Source: Clostridiales bacterium (GTDB lineage Bacteria; Acidobacteriota; Aminicenantia; Aminicenantales; UBA8522). From it: a DNA stretch of 64,000 bases. The stretch's first letter is position 1, and each line of letters starts with the position of its first letter. The position numbers and the translations under genes were made by a program. This document shows, piece by piece, positions 9,333 to 17,962 of this stretch. The DNA is taken from assembly GCA_029907205.1 (NCBI GenBank), contig JARYMI010000001.1:179410-243409 (forward strand), given 5' to 3'. The notes beneath the pieces were generated by a model, which was not told where the DNA came from, ran no database searches, and worked only from the letters and a program-made list of their open reading frames with translations.

Positions 9333-9869
9333 TCATGCCTTTAGAATTTCCCTCAATTTGGCCTGGCCTCGGGCCAAGCGCGAAAGCACCGTCCCTTGGG
9401 GAAGGCCTAGCATCTTCGCAATTTCGCGCGTCGTGTAGCCGTTGATCAGACGCAAGACGATGACTGTCCTGAACTTCGGCTCCAGCTTTTGAAGCCCCCG
9501 TCTGATCATTTCCTTGGCATCGCTGGCCTTCTCTTGCCCGGCACGCTCCTCGTAGGCGCAGACATTCTGGGGAGGCTCGGGCCCGTGGAATCTCAGGTAT
9601 CTCTTGCGCCTTTTGAGCTCATTCAGCGACAGGTTTATGGCAATCCGTGTCAGATAGGTGCCTATCTGGGAGTCTCCCCGGAACTTATCCAGGGACCTGA
9701 AGAATTGGACAAACGTCTCCTGTCCAATGTCATCGACCTCGGGCCCGAAGCCCAAAATGCCGATCACCGTCGCCGCCACCTGCTGCTCGTGCAGGTCGAT
9801 GATTTGTTTCACAGCATCCTCATGGCCCAGCCTGGCCCGCTTGACGATCTCGTATTCGGATGGGTCCAT
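9333..9869 (-). CDS. ECF-type RNA polymerase sigma factor
   Basis: About 178 residues from ATG 9869 (a GTG at 9887 is in frame). Region 2 contains DDIGQETFVQFFRSLDKFRG and TYLTRIAINLSLNELKRRKR. Region 4 contains FRTVIVLRLINGYTTREIA followed by the helix-turn-helix GLPQGTVLSRLARGQAKLRE. Size and domain set match ECF sigma factors, which redirect RNA polymerase under envelope or oxidative stress. It heads the sigma / anti-sigma / Spy-like cassette and lies 63 bases after bamA on the same strand, so envelope stress is the natural guess for its signal. Confidence 0.9.
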   Translation of the reverse strand: MDPSEYEIVKRARLGHEDAVKQIIDLHEQQVAATVIGILGFGPEVDDIGQETFVQFFRSLDKFRGDSQIGTYLTRIAINLSLNELKRRKRYLRFHGPEPPQNVCAYEERAGQEKASDAKEMIRRGLQKLEPKFRTVIVLRLINGYTTREIAKMLGLPQGTVLSRLARGQAKLREILKA

Positions 9870-9949
9870 ATTTTCAAATCTTCTCACTCATAAGATCATC
9901 AAACCGCCCGGCATGTCAATCATTCTCTATTTTTCCCTTCTCAAGATCA

Positions 9950-12271
9950 TTAAAAACTAGTCCCTAAGGCAAAACGAAAGGCGAAATGAGAGTCGCTTGA
10001 ACTTATCTTAGGGCTGTTGTAAGCGAAGATGAGCCGGAGAGGCACTCGAAGAGCGGGGACAAAGATTCTCATCTCCAGCCCGCTGGAAGAGCAAAGGTCG
10101 CTGAAACTGATTTTTTTGTCCTGAGCAAAGGCGTTGCCCAGGTCGCAGAAAAAAATCGCATACAGAGGCCCTCCGACCGGAATGATATATTCGGCGTTGA
10201 AAACGAGAGATTTCTCGCCGCCTCTGATGACCCCGTCATCATCTCTCGGCCCGATGGAATAGATTTCATAGCCCCGGATCGACCTTTCGCCCCCAAGATA
10301 AAACCTCTCCCAGAAAGGCACCTCCGAACCCTTCAGCGGTTTGATGAACTGATAATCCACGTGCAGGCCGAGCGAATGGTTCTTGATAACGGGGTGATAA
10401 AAGGTCCATTCAAAATGAGGCTTGATTAAACTGATTTCACCCCCCAGAATCCCTCCCGACACCTTGCAGCCGACCAAATACATCGTCCCCCTGGAGGGTG
10501 TCAAGGGGCTGTTCACAGTGCTTCTATAGATGGAGGTGGAGAGGCTTCCGACGTAGTAGTTTCCGTACCCGTAGGTTCCTCCATAATAATAAGGATTATA
10601 AACAATGGTCTCTTCGTCATCCTCTGCAGGGGCAGCTCCTATATCCAGATACTCAAATCCGTAGGTCAGGGTTGACCTCCAAAATCCTTTGATTCGGAAG
10701 GCCAAATTATAGTTGATCCCCCGGGCCTCCTGGCTGTAGAGCCCCGGATAGTAAAAATAGCGATTGTACACGCTCAGCCCGGCATTTAAAGGTCGGTCAA
10801 AAACATAGGGCTGGGTATAACTGAACAGGTAGTTCTTGATTCTTTTTCCGTACTGAGCCATGACCTCCAGGTTCTCACCCATTCCCAGGAAGTTGACAGT
10901 CGAATAGCTCATGGAGATAAAGGCCCCCTCATAACCGCTGTAGCCGGCCGAAAACTGGATGTTGTTTCTCTGGAGCTCCTTGATGTTGAGCGTGACATCA
11001 ATTCTGGTGGGGTCATCGGGATCGGGCTTTATCTCCGGCTCCTTTTCCACATCGACCAGCCCTAATTGCTTGAGCCTCAAGACGCTGTCCTTGAACAGCT
11101 CAAGGCTGAACCGGTCTCCCTCTCTAAGGAGCAGTTCACGCCTCATGGCCTTGTCTTTTGTGTAGGTGTTGCCTTTGAATTCGAGCCGGTTGAGATAAGC
11201 CACTTCTCCCTCATAGATGGTGAGGGCAACATGGACGCGTTTCCCCTTTGGGTCGAGGTTTTCTACCGGAATAACCTGCGCGTAGAGATGGCCAAAATTC
11301 CGGTAGAGCTCGCCGATTTTCTCGACGGCCTTTTCCCTTATTCCAGCCTTGTAAACATCGCCCTCTTTGAACTTCATGAGGGAGCGCAAATACTCGGAAG
11401 GGATGATTTTATTGCCTTCAATGGTGACCTCGCCGAGAGAGTAGCGTTCGCCGGCCTGGATGGGAATGATGACTTTTTTCATCCTCTGTTTCTTCTGAAA
11501 AATCGTCCTTTTTGTCGTCTCTTCAATCCTGGGCTCACCGACGGACGCTTCCATGTATCCGTTCTCTTGGAGCTTTTTCTTTAAACTGGCCAAATCCTCG
11601 CTGAGCTTGTTCTCCTTGAAGGTATCCTTGCCTGTTATCCACGAGAGAAGTCCGTGTTTCTTGTTCTCCTTCATCGCCGCCAAGAGGGCTTGATCATGCA
11701 ATCTGGGACTGCCCTCGAAGATGACTTCGGCAACTTTCATTCGCGATCCCTCTTTCACCTGGAAAAGGACTCCGACCTCATTTTCCCCTTTTTTGTCTAT
11801 ATGGGCAATGACATCTCCACCGGCCAGACCTTTTTCCTGGAGCAGCCCTTCTATCGTCTGCTTGACCCGCTCGATTTTCGACGGGTTGAAATAGGAATGA
11901 GGCAGGATGTAACTGTCCTTTTCCTTCAATTTATTAACGATGTCGTCCTCTTTCACCGCCTTGCCTGTCCTGAAAGTGACGTCCTTGACGATGGGATTCT
12001 CCTCGACGATAATCCTGACGATCTTGCCGTTTTCTCCCGGATCTGCTTCTATTGTGATGTTGGCAAAAAAGCCGGTCGACCACAAAACCCTGAAATCCCG
12101 CCTCAACGAATCTTCATCGTAGGGGTCCCCCTCTTTTGAGCTCAGATAATAAAGCACTGTCTCGCGGGTGACCTTGTCGTTACCGATGATTTCAATCTTC
12201 TCTATGACTTGCTGCCCAAAAAGAAGAGGGGTCAAGCATAAAAGCACAAACACCGTTATCAGCGGTCTCAT
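9950..12271 (-). CDS. bamA: Outer-membrane protein assembly factor BamA
   Basis: 773 residues with a signal peptide (ITVFVLLCLTPLLFG), five POTRA-like repeats (roughly residues 20-425; starts include VIEKIEIIGNDKV, VKDVTF, VAEVIFEGS, LGEVTIEGNKI and LNRLEFKGNTY) and an Omp85 barrel. The barrel shows the lid-loop signature GGERSIRGYE and a terminal aromatic (FRFALGTSF). BamA folds and inserts outer-membrane barrels, proving a diderm envelope. Start ATG 12271 has AGGGG before it. It lies 15 bases after a small barrel gene and follows two copies of a lipoprotein/barrel cassette. Confidence 0.93.
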   Translation of the reverse strand: MRPLITVFVLLCLTPLLFGQQVIEKIEIIGNDKVTRETVLYYLSSKEGDPYDEDSLRRDFRVLWSTGFFANITIEADPGENGKIVRIIVEENPIVKDVTFRTGKAVKEDDIVNKLKEKDSYILPHSYFNPSKIERVKQTIEGLLQEKGLAGGDVIAHIDKKGENEVGVLFQVKEGSRMKVAEVIFEGSPRLHDQALLAAMKENKKHGLLSWITGKDTFKENKLSEDLASLKKKLQENGYMEASVGEPRIEETTKRTIFQKKQRMKKVIIPIQAGERYSLGEVTIEGNKIIPSEYLRSLMKFKEGDVYKAGIREKAVEKIGELYRNFGHLYAQVIPVENLDPKGKRVHVALTIYEGEVAYLNRLEFKGNTYTKDKAMRRELLLREGDRFSLELFKDSVLRLKQLGLVDVEKEPEIKPDPDDPTRIDVTLNIKELQRNNIQFSAGYSGYEGAFISMSYSTVNFLGMGENLEVMAQYGKRIKNYLFSYTQPYVFDRPLNAGLSVYNRYFYYPGLYSQEARGINYNLAFRIKGFWRSTLTYGFEYLDIGAAPAEDDEETIVYNPYYYGGTYGYGNYYVGSLSTSIYRSTVNSPLTPSRGTMYLVGCKVSGGILGGEISLIKPHFEWTFYHPVIKNHSLGLHVDYQFIKPLKGSEVPFWERFYLGGERSIRGYEIYSIGPRDDDGVIRGGEKSLVFNAEYIIPVGGPLYAIFFCDLGNAFAQDKKISFSDLCSSSGLEMRIFVPALRVPLRLIFAYNSPKISSSDSHFAFRFALGTSF

Positions 12272-12286
12272 CGTCCCCTGCCAACC

Positions 12287-12952
12287 TCACTTTTTTCCAA
12301 AATAATAAACGAGGCCGATATTGAATCCTAAGAAATCCTGTTCGGTAAAATCGTCCGTCCCGAATTTCCCGACATCCCGGGCAAAAATATAAAAATATTT
12401 TATTTCGGCGAAGGCCGAGACCTTTGAAAAAAGATAGGACTCGACTCCCAGGCCGACGTTCAGGCCAAGGCTGGTCTTGGAGAAGCTGTTCTGTGGCTTG
12501 GCGGGAGCCGGCCAGGCCGCTCCCCAAAGGGGACCATCGCTGAACCGCCAGGGACATATTCCCGCTCCCACAGTAAAATATGGCTCAATCATATAGCCAG
12601 AGGTAAGAAAAAAGGTTCCATTGAGCGAAAACGTTTGAAGGTTAAAAGCAGGGTTCTGCTCTTTGTAGTCAAAGGGCCTTTGGTCCTTCTTAACGGCCAG
12701 CCAGTTGAAGGCATAACAGGCATCGATAAAGACAAAATCGCTGATTTTGTACCTGATTCCTCCGTTCAGCCCGATTCCCAGGTTCACTATCTTGCCGAGA
12801 GTCTGGGTGTCATTGTAGTACCCGCCCAGGGCCATGATCCCCCCCGGGCTGAGCCTGAGGCTCAACCGTTCGCCGAAAGTCGATGCCCTGCCCGCCGGGA
12901 CGACGAGTAGCCAACCTGCCAACGCAACGAGAACTTCCTTGTTCAGTCGCAT
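12287..12952 (-). CDS. Small outer-membrane beta-barrel protein, copy 2
   Basis: 221 residues from ATG 12952 (GTGAGG upstream; GTG 12964 also in frame). Signal peptide followed by an OmpA/OmpW-like eight-strand barrel pattern: LSLRLSPGGIMALGGYY, IDACYAFNWL, FSLNGTFFL, YFTVGAGICPWRF and a C-terminal strand GLVYYFGKK. It is clearly paralogous to the protein at 13561-14253, sharing LNGTFFL.SG, EPY.T.GAG..PWRFS and W.AP..... FSK.SLG.N.GLG.E. It lies immediately upstream of bamA. Function unknown; no OmpA peptidoglycan-binding domain is present. Confidence 0.75.
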   Translation of the reverse strand: MRLNKEVLVALAGWLLVVPAGRASTFGERLSLRLSPGGIMALGGYYNDTQTLGKIVNLGIGLNGGIRYKISDFVFIDACYAFNWLAVKKDQRPFDYKEQNPAFNLQTFSLNGTFFLTSGYMIEPYFTVGAGICPWRFSDGPLWGAAWPAPAKPQNSFSKTSLGLNVGLGVESYLFSKVSAFAEIKYFYIFARDVGKFGTDDFTEQDFLGFNIGLVYYFGKK

Positions 12953-12982
12953 CTCATCCCTCACTCCGTGGCTTTGTCTTGT

Positions 12983-13564
12983 TCAGAAAACAACGCTGAT
13001 CTTGACAATCGTCCAGGAATAATCCGCGTTGTCGTCGACCTTGATCGTCGTCGAGGCGGCTTCCTTCTCGTCGCTTGTTCTCATGGCTTTTAAAAACCGT
13101 TCTCCGTAAGGGACATCGATAATCCACCTGTTTTCTTTGTCCACCAGGTCAAACTGATAATTGCCGTCCATGTAAATTTTTAAGGAAGTTCCAAAGTTGT
13201 TCGTCACATTGATATCGGGAGGGTCTTCAATCGTCCAGGTGTATTTTGTTTTGTCCTCGACAGATATTGTCTCCGAATCAACGACAGTCTCTTCGCCCAC
13301 TATTTTGGCCTCGAGTTCATGTTCTCCAAGCGAGACATTGTCGATCTCAATCGAGTTTTTATGTCTGAGCGAAAATTTAAAACTTCCGTCCATGTAGATA
13401 TCCAGGGTTTCGCCGTATTCATTGGAGACAATGATGTCGGCCTCTCCTTGTCCGTTCGGGCTGGTGGGACTTTTGCAGGTGACTAGCGGAAGAATCAGAA
13501 TGCCGATTAAGCCAACAAGGCGGATTGCCCCGCGCCATCTACGGGATTCCTTTTCTAGTCTCAC
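12983..13564 (-). CDS. Lipoprotein with two internal repeats, copy 2
   Basis: 193 residues; GTG 13564 overlaps the previous stop by four bases (GTGA). Lipoprotein signal GILILPLVTC is followed by a short linker and two ~75-residue beta-rich repeats. Each begins with an IxVxNxxGxxLxIYMDG motif (NEYGETLDIYMDGSFKF and NNFGTSLKIYMDGNYQF) and ends near a Y-x-W-T-I strand. Paralogue of the protein at 14316-14906. The repeat unit resembles short carboxypeptidase-like/PEGA sandwich domains in length only; no family is assigned. Confidence 0.7.
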   Translation of the reverse strand: MRLEKESRRWRGAIRLVGLIGILILPLVTCKSPTSPNGQGEADIIVSNEYGETLDIYMDGSFKFSLRHKNSIEIDNVSLGEHELEAKIVGEETVVDSETISVEDKTKYTWTIEDPPDINVTNNFGTSLKIYMDGNYQFDLVDKENRWIIDVPYGERFLKAMRTSDEKEAASTTIKVDDNADYSWTIVKISVVF

Positions 13565-14253
13565 CGCCTCTGACCCTCATCATCCGGCGAAGACTCTTTT
13601 TGGCCAAAATAAAGCGTCATACCCAAGCGTATTCCAAGAAAGCCTTGATTGGCGAAATCGCCTGTTCCGAACTTCTCCTCGTCCTTGGCGAAAAGATAAA
13701 GATATGTTGCCTCAGCAAAGACGGCGAGCTTAGACCACAGCCTGACCTCAACACCTAAACCGCCGTTTACTCCCAGACTGGATTTTGAGAATTCTTTCTC
13801 TGTATTTTCGGGAGCCGGCCAGATCTCACCCCTTATGGCCTCGGAGCTAAACCGCCAGGGGTAAAGTCCGGCGCCCAGAGTAACGTAGGGCTCCAAGCTG
13901 TGTCCGGAAACAAGAAAGAATGTTCCGTTAAGCGTATACATGGGGAGGACAAAAGCGGGTTTATCCGTCTCATAGGCGGAAGGCCTCTTTTCTTGCTTGA
14001 TGAACAGCCAGTTGTAGCTGTAGCCAGCGTCAAGAAAAAGATTCTGGCGGATTTTATACCTGATAATCAAACCCAGGCCGGCTCCGGGGATAACCATGTC
14101 CTTCAACTTTTTAGAATCGCTATAATTCCCATGAAGTGCCAGGACCGTTCCGGGATTGAGGCTCAGGCCAAATCTATTCAAAAAACCGGCCTCACCAACT
14201 CCCGGTGCAATGATCATAAAGGTCATCAAGAAATAAATAAAACGCTTAGACAT
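13561..14253 (-). CDS. Small outer-membrane beta-barrel protein, copy 1
   Basis: 230 residues from ATG 14253 (GTGAGG upstream; GTG 14265 in frame). Signal peptide (FIYFLMTFMIIAPGVGEA), then a barrel pattern with FGLSLNPGTVLALHGNYSD, LFLDAGYSYNWLF, YTLNGTFFLVSG, LEPYVTLGAGLYPWRFS and a final strand MTLYFGQK. A ~12-residue polar tail follows. Paralogue of 12287-12952. It lies between the two lipoprotein genes, 62 bases after one and overlapping the next by four bases, so barrel and lipoprotein probably act together at the outer membrane. Confidence 0.75.
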   Translation of the reverse strand: MSKRFIYFLMTFMIIAPGVGEAGFLNRFGLSLNPGTVLALHGNYSDSKKLKDMVIPGAGLGLIIRYKIRQNLFLDAGYSYNWLFIKQEKRPSAYETDKPAFVLPMYTLNGTFFLVSGHSLEPYVTLGAGLYPWRFSSEAIRGEIWPAPENTEKEFSKSSLGVNGGLGVEVRLWSKLAVFAEATYLYLFAKDEEKFGTGDFANQGFLGIRLGMTLYFGQKESSPDDEGQRR

Positions 14254-14315
14254 CTTACGCCTCACTGCATTGTTTCAACCAAGCGAAAGCGCTCAAAAGC
14301 TGTCTCTCCCGGGGG

Positions 14316-14906
14316 TTATTCAATGACCCAGGAATAATCTTTGTTTTCTGTGACATTGATCGTCGTGGAGGCGACTTCCTTGTTATCGCTGACCTTCAAC
14401 GCTTTCAAGAAATGCTCGCCCATGGCAACGTCCATGATCCATCTGTTTTCTTTGTCCACGAGATCAAACTGATAATTTCCGTCCATGTAAATCTTTAACG
14501 TCTTCCCATATTTATTGGTTACGTTGATATCCGGAGGATCATCGATTGTCCATGTATAATCCGTATAAGAAGTGACATCAATTGTTGTTGAATCGACGAC
14601 CGTGCCGGTTCCCGGAATTCTCGCCTCTAAGTCATGCTCATCCTTGGTCACATGGCGGATTTTTTTATTTTCTTTATCTGCGATTAAAAATTGAAAATTT
14701 CCATCCATGTAAATATCTAAAGATTCACCGTATTCGTTGTAAACGATGATCCTTGCTTCTTCCTCCGTTTCCTCTTCCTCTTCCTCCTCCGTTTTTGGTC
14801 CGAATATGCTTTCACAGCCGGCCACAAGAAACACCAGAATCCCTATGAGAATGACAATTCCGGGGGAAACGTGCAGATAGGAGCCATGCCTCTTGTTGAT
14901 TTTCAT
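14316..14906 (-). CDS. Lipoprotein with acidic linker and two internal repeats, copy 1
   Basis: 196 residues from ATG 14906 (GTGAGG upstream; GTG 14918 in frame). Lipoprotein signal (ILVFLVAGC), then a strikingly acidic run (TEEEEEEETEEEA) and two ~75-residue repeats with the motifs NEYGESLDIYMDGNFQF and NKYGKTLKIYMDGNYQF. The second repeat shares the segment FDLVDKENRWI with copy 2. First gene of the minus-strand envelope block; the 14919-15069 region before it is shared with the divergent glutamate dehydrogenase gene. Function unknown. Confidence 0.7.
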   Translation of the reverse strand: MKINKRHGSYLHVSPGIVILIGILVFLVAGCESIFGPKTEEEEEEETEEEARIIVYNEYGESLDIYMDGNFQFLIADKENKKIRHVTKDEHDLEARIPGTGTVVDSTTIDVTSYTDYTWTIDDPPDINVTNKYGKTLKIYMDGNYQFDLVDKENRWIMDVAMGEHFLKALKVSDNKEVASTTINVTENKDYSWVIE

Positions 14907-15035
14907 GCCTGACCTCACGTTGATTTGTTTATCCTGAGTTAGACAAGCGAGCCGGCCTCTCTATTCCCGAAAATCAAGCAAAACTCCAGCCCTTTTTAAG
15001 CCGAGGGCTGATGCCGCCGGGCTGGAGAATCTTTG

Positions 15036-15044
15036 TGGTATAAT
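15036..15044 (+). promoter_or_regulatory. Extended -10 element for glutamate dehydrogenase
   Basis: TGGTATAAT, a consensus extended -10 (TG-n-TATAAT), lies 31 bases before the dehydrogenase start. No good -35 hexamer is visible, which is usual for extended -10 promoters. Confidence 0.5.
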
Positions 15045-15075
15045 AAACCGCCGATTATTTTTTGAGGGAATGCTC

Positions 15076-17952
15076 ATGAAAAGCCTTAACGAGATCGCCG
15101 CTAAATCGGTCCTGTCCGAAGCCCAGCTCAGCGAGCTTGAGCGGATTATCCTCCGCCGGGGACCTTACACTCAAGAATCCGTGCGCGAGGAGTTAGACTG
15201 GTTCTGCGCCGGGCTGGGCATGAACGATTACTACTTCCGGACCACACCCCTCGGGACGATCGCTAATCACATCCAGGCCATCAAGGCCGCCGAGATCATC
15301 GCGACCATCAAAAAGGAAAAGTCGGTCAAGATCGACCTGGCCACCGAGCACGAGAACGAGGCCATCTATCTCGTCGACGACTTCCATGGCCGGGCCCTCG
15401 AAATCGAGCATCGGATCGAGGAGAAGTACCCGAACTGCCGCCTCCAGTCCTACCGGACTCAGCGCAAGGCCAGGGGGTTGGAGCATCTGAGGATGTACGT
15501 CGTCTGTCTGCCGAGGTTTCCGGTGGCTCATCCGGAGGCCGGAGAAACCGACCTCCGTAAGATCGCCGACCGGACCTTCCTCAAAACAGCCCCGGCCGAA
15601 ACCTTTAACCGCTACCAGGCCCTCATCTCGAAGACGCGCGACTGGGAAAGCCCGCACATCGATGTCAGCCACGTTTCCCGGACCGACGAGCTTCGTCTCA
15701 CGGTCGTGACCAAGCGCGACTCCAGCTACCGCTTCTTCTCCAACGTCTCGGACGTTATCAACTCTCATGGCCTGGTCTCCACCCGCAAGTATGTCGAACA
15801 GTTTTCCAACGGCCGGACAGCCTACGCCTTCTATTTCAAGGATCTTAAGGATAAAGCGCTCATCCAGGAGCTGGTCGAAGACATCAGCCTGATCTATGTC
15901 ATTCCCGAGTCGCCGCTCTCGAGCTTGTTCCGGGAGGGAAAGCTCAGCGCCCAGGAGACCGTCTTCGGCGTCTCAGCCTGGAGCTTCGCTCACCAGTTCC
16001 TGACGGGGTACAACGAAGAATACCTGCGGCTGGCCGAGGCCCTGAAGGATTCTCCGGAGCTGTTAGGCATCCTGCGCACAATGAAGACCAAGCTCGTCAA
16101 GGACACCTACACAGAAGCCAGGGTCTGGGATGCCTTTCTTGAGAATCATCAGATGATCAAGAAGCTTTTTCGGCTGTTCGACCGGAAATTTAGCCCTGCC
16201 TCAGCCGACCGGGACGTCAACAAAGACCTGGACGCCTTGAAAAAAGATATCGCCGTCAACCTGCCGGTAGAAATCGACCGGGATATCTTTCTCGCCGTAT
16301 GCGCCTTCATCGAGGCCATCTTGAAGACCAACTTCTACGTCAAGGAAAAAACATCTATAGCCTACATATATGATCCCGGTTTCCTGAACAAAGTGGACTA
16401 TCCTGTCACTCCATACGGCGTTTTTCACATCATCGCCGCCGAAATGCGCGGCTTTCACGTCCGCTTCCGCGACATCGCCCGGGGCGGCATCCGCATCATC
16501 CGCTCCAGCGGCCTGCAGAACTACCTCAACAACTCGGATTTCATTTTCGACGAAAACTACAACCTGGCCCTGACCCAGCAGCACAAAAACAAAGACATTC
16601 CCGAAGGAGGCTCGAAGGGAACGATCCTGCTGCGCTGGGGATACCAGCATTGCGCCGAGGAGGCCTTTAAAAAGTACATCGACGGCCTGTTAGACCTCAT
16701 GCTCAACGAGGAGGGCGTTGTCGATTTTTGTGGCCAGGACATCCTTCTTTTCCTGGGTCCGGACGAGGGGACCGCGGAGCTTATGGAATGGGCCGCTCTC
16801 CGCAGCCGGAACCGCGGCTACCGCTACTGGCGGTCGTTCTCGACAGGCAAGCCCGTCTCGATGGGCGGCATCCCCCATGACCTCTACGGCATGACAACCA
16901 ACTCCATCCATCAGTTCGTCTTGAAAGCCTTGGAAAAGCTGGACTTGCGCGAGGAGAAAATCACCAAAGTCATGACCGGAGGCCCGGACGGCGACCTGGG
17001 CAGCAACGAAATTCTGATCTCTAAGGACAGGATCCTGGCCATCATCGACGGCTCGGGCGTTCTCTACGACCCGGAAGGGTTGGATAGAAAAGAGCTCGTC
17101 CGCCTGGCCAAGGCGCGCCAAATGGTCGAAAATTTCCGCCGCAGTTGCCTCTCAGCCCAAGGTTTTTTTGTCGGCCTCAAGGAGCGGAATGTGACCCTGC
17201 CTGACGGAGAAAAGATCGAATCGGGCCTCGACTTCCGGAATGCCTTCCATCTTCATCCGAAGTTTCGAGCCGACCTCTTCGTCCCCTGCGGCGGCCGACC
17301 CTCTTCGGTCAACATCAACAACTGGCAGAAATACCTGGACGAGAAAGGCAACCCGCGGTTCAAAATCATCGTCGAGGGCGCCAACCTGTTCATTACCCAG
17401 CAGGCCCGGCTGCGTTTGGAGGAGCGGGGGATCATCATCTACAAAGATGCGTCGGCCAACAAGGGAGGTGTCACGTCATCCTCCCTGGAAGTGCTGGCCA
17501 GCCTGGCCCTCACGGATTCAGAATACGACCGGCTGATGTGTGTAAGGGATGGCGTTGTCCCGGCATTCCGCAGGAAATACGTGGAGCAGATTCTCGATAT
17601 CATCCGCGAAAACGCCCGGCTTGAGTTCGATGTCATCTGGAGGGAAAATGAGGCCAAGGGCCTGCCGCGTTCGGTTCTTTCCGACCTGATCAGCGAGAAG
17701 ATCAACCTGATCAAAGACGCAGTCGCCCAGTCCGACCTGTGGCAGGACCGGGCCCTTTTTAGAAAAGTCACCTCCTGCTGCATCCCCGCCGTTCTGGTCG
17801 AGGAAATCGGGTTCTCTAAGATCCTGAAGAGGGTGCCGATGGCTTATCTTCGAGCCCTCTTCGCCTCGGAGCTGGCCAGCCGCTATGTCTACAAACACGG
17901 CCTCGACGCCAACGAGATCAACTTCTACGCCTTCCTCAAAGAAATCCGCTGA
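15076..17952 (+). CDS. Large NAD-dependent glutamate dehydrogenase
   Basis: 958 residues. ATG 15076 is seven bases after GAGGG; the ATG at 15070 is too close to it. The C-terminal half carries the Glu/Leu/Phe/Val dehydrogenase core: FHVRFRDIARGGIR, PEGGSKGTIL, DEGTAELMEWAA, a nucleotide-binding GGPDGDLGSNEI and KIIVEGANLFIT...YKDASANKGGVTSSSLEVLA. The N-terminal ~400 residues are a long regulatory extension. This places it in the ~110-kDa class rather than the 50-kDa hexamers. It converts glutamate to 2-oxoglutarate plus ammonia with NAD, a catabolic step fitting peptide use. Monocistronic, convergent with pstB (10-base gap). Confidence 0.88.
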   Translation: MKSLNEIAAKSVLSEAQLSELERIILRRGPYTQESVREELDWFCAGLGMNDYYFRTTPLGTIANHIQAIKAAEIIATIKKEKSVKIDLATEHENEAIYLVDDFHGRALEIEHRIEEKYPNCRLQSYRTQRKARGLEHLRMYVVCLPRFPVAHPEAGETDLRKIADRTFLKTAPAETFNRYQALISKTRDWESPHIDVSHVSRTDELRLTVVTKRDSSYRFFSNVSDVINSHGLVSTRKYVEQFSNGRTAYAFYFKDLKDKALIQELVEDISLIYVIPESPLSSLFREGKLSAQETVFGVSAWSFAHQFLTGYNEEYLRLAEALKDSPELLGILRTMKTKLVKDTYTEARVWDAFLENHQMIKKLFRLFDRKFSPASADRDVNKDLDALKKDIAVNLPVEIDRDIFLAVCAFIEAILKTNFYVKEKTSIAYIYDPGFLNKVDYPVTPYGVFHIIAAEMRGFHVRFRDIARGGIRIIRSSGLQNYLNNSDFIFDENYNLALTQQHKNKDIPEGGSKGTILLRWGYQHCAEEAFKKYIDGLLDLMLNEEGVVDFCGQDILLFLGPDEGTAELMEWAALRSRNRGYRYWRSFSTGKPVSMGGIPHDLYGMTTNSIHQFVLKALEKLDLREEKITKVMTGGPDGDLGSNEILISKDRILAIIDGSGVLYDPEGLDRKELVRLAKARQMVENFRRSCLSAQGFFVGLKERNVTLPDGEKIESGLDFRNAFHLHPKFRADLFVPCGGRPSSVNINNWQKYLDEKGNPRFKIIVEGANLFITQQARLRLEERGIIIYKDASANKGGVTSSSLEVLASLALTDSEYDRLMCVRDGVVPAFRRKYVEQILDIIRENARLEFDVIWRENEAKGLPRSVLSDLISEKINLIKDAVAQSDLWQDRALFRKVTSCCIPAVLVEEIGFSKILKRVPMAYLRALFASELASRYVYKHGLDANEINFYAFLKEIR

Positions 17953-17962
17953 GGCTGCGGGC

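Noticed and set aside
16201..17121. Long minus-strand ORFs opposite glutamate dehydrogenase
   Set aside because: Antisense frames without family motifs; the plus-strand gene is certain.
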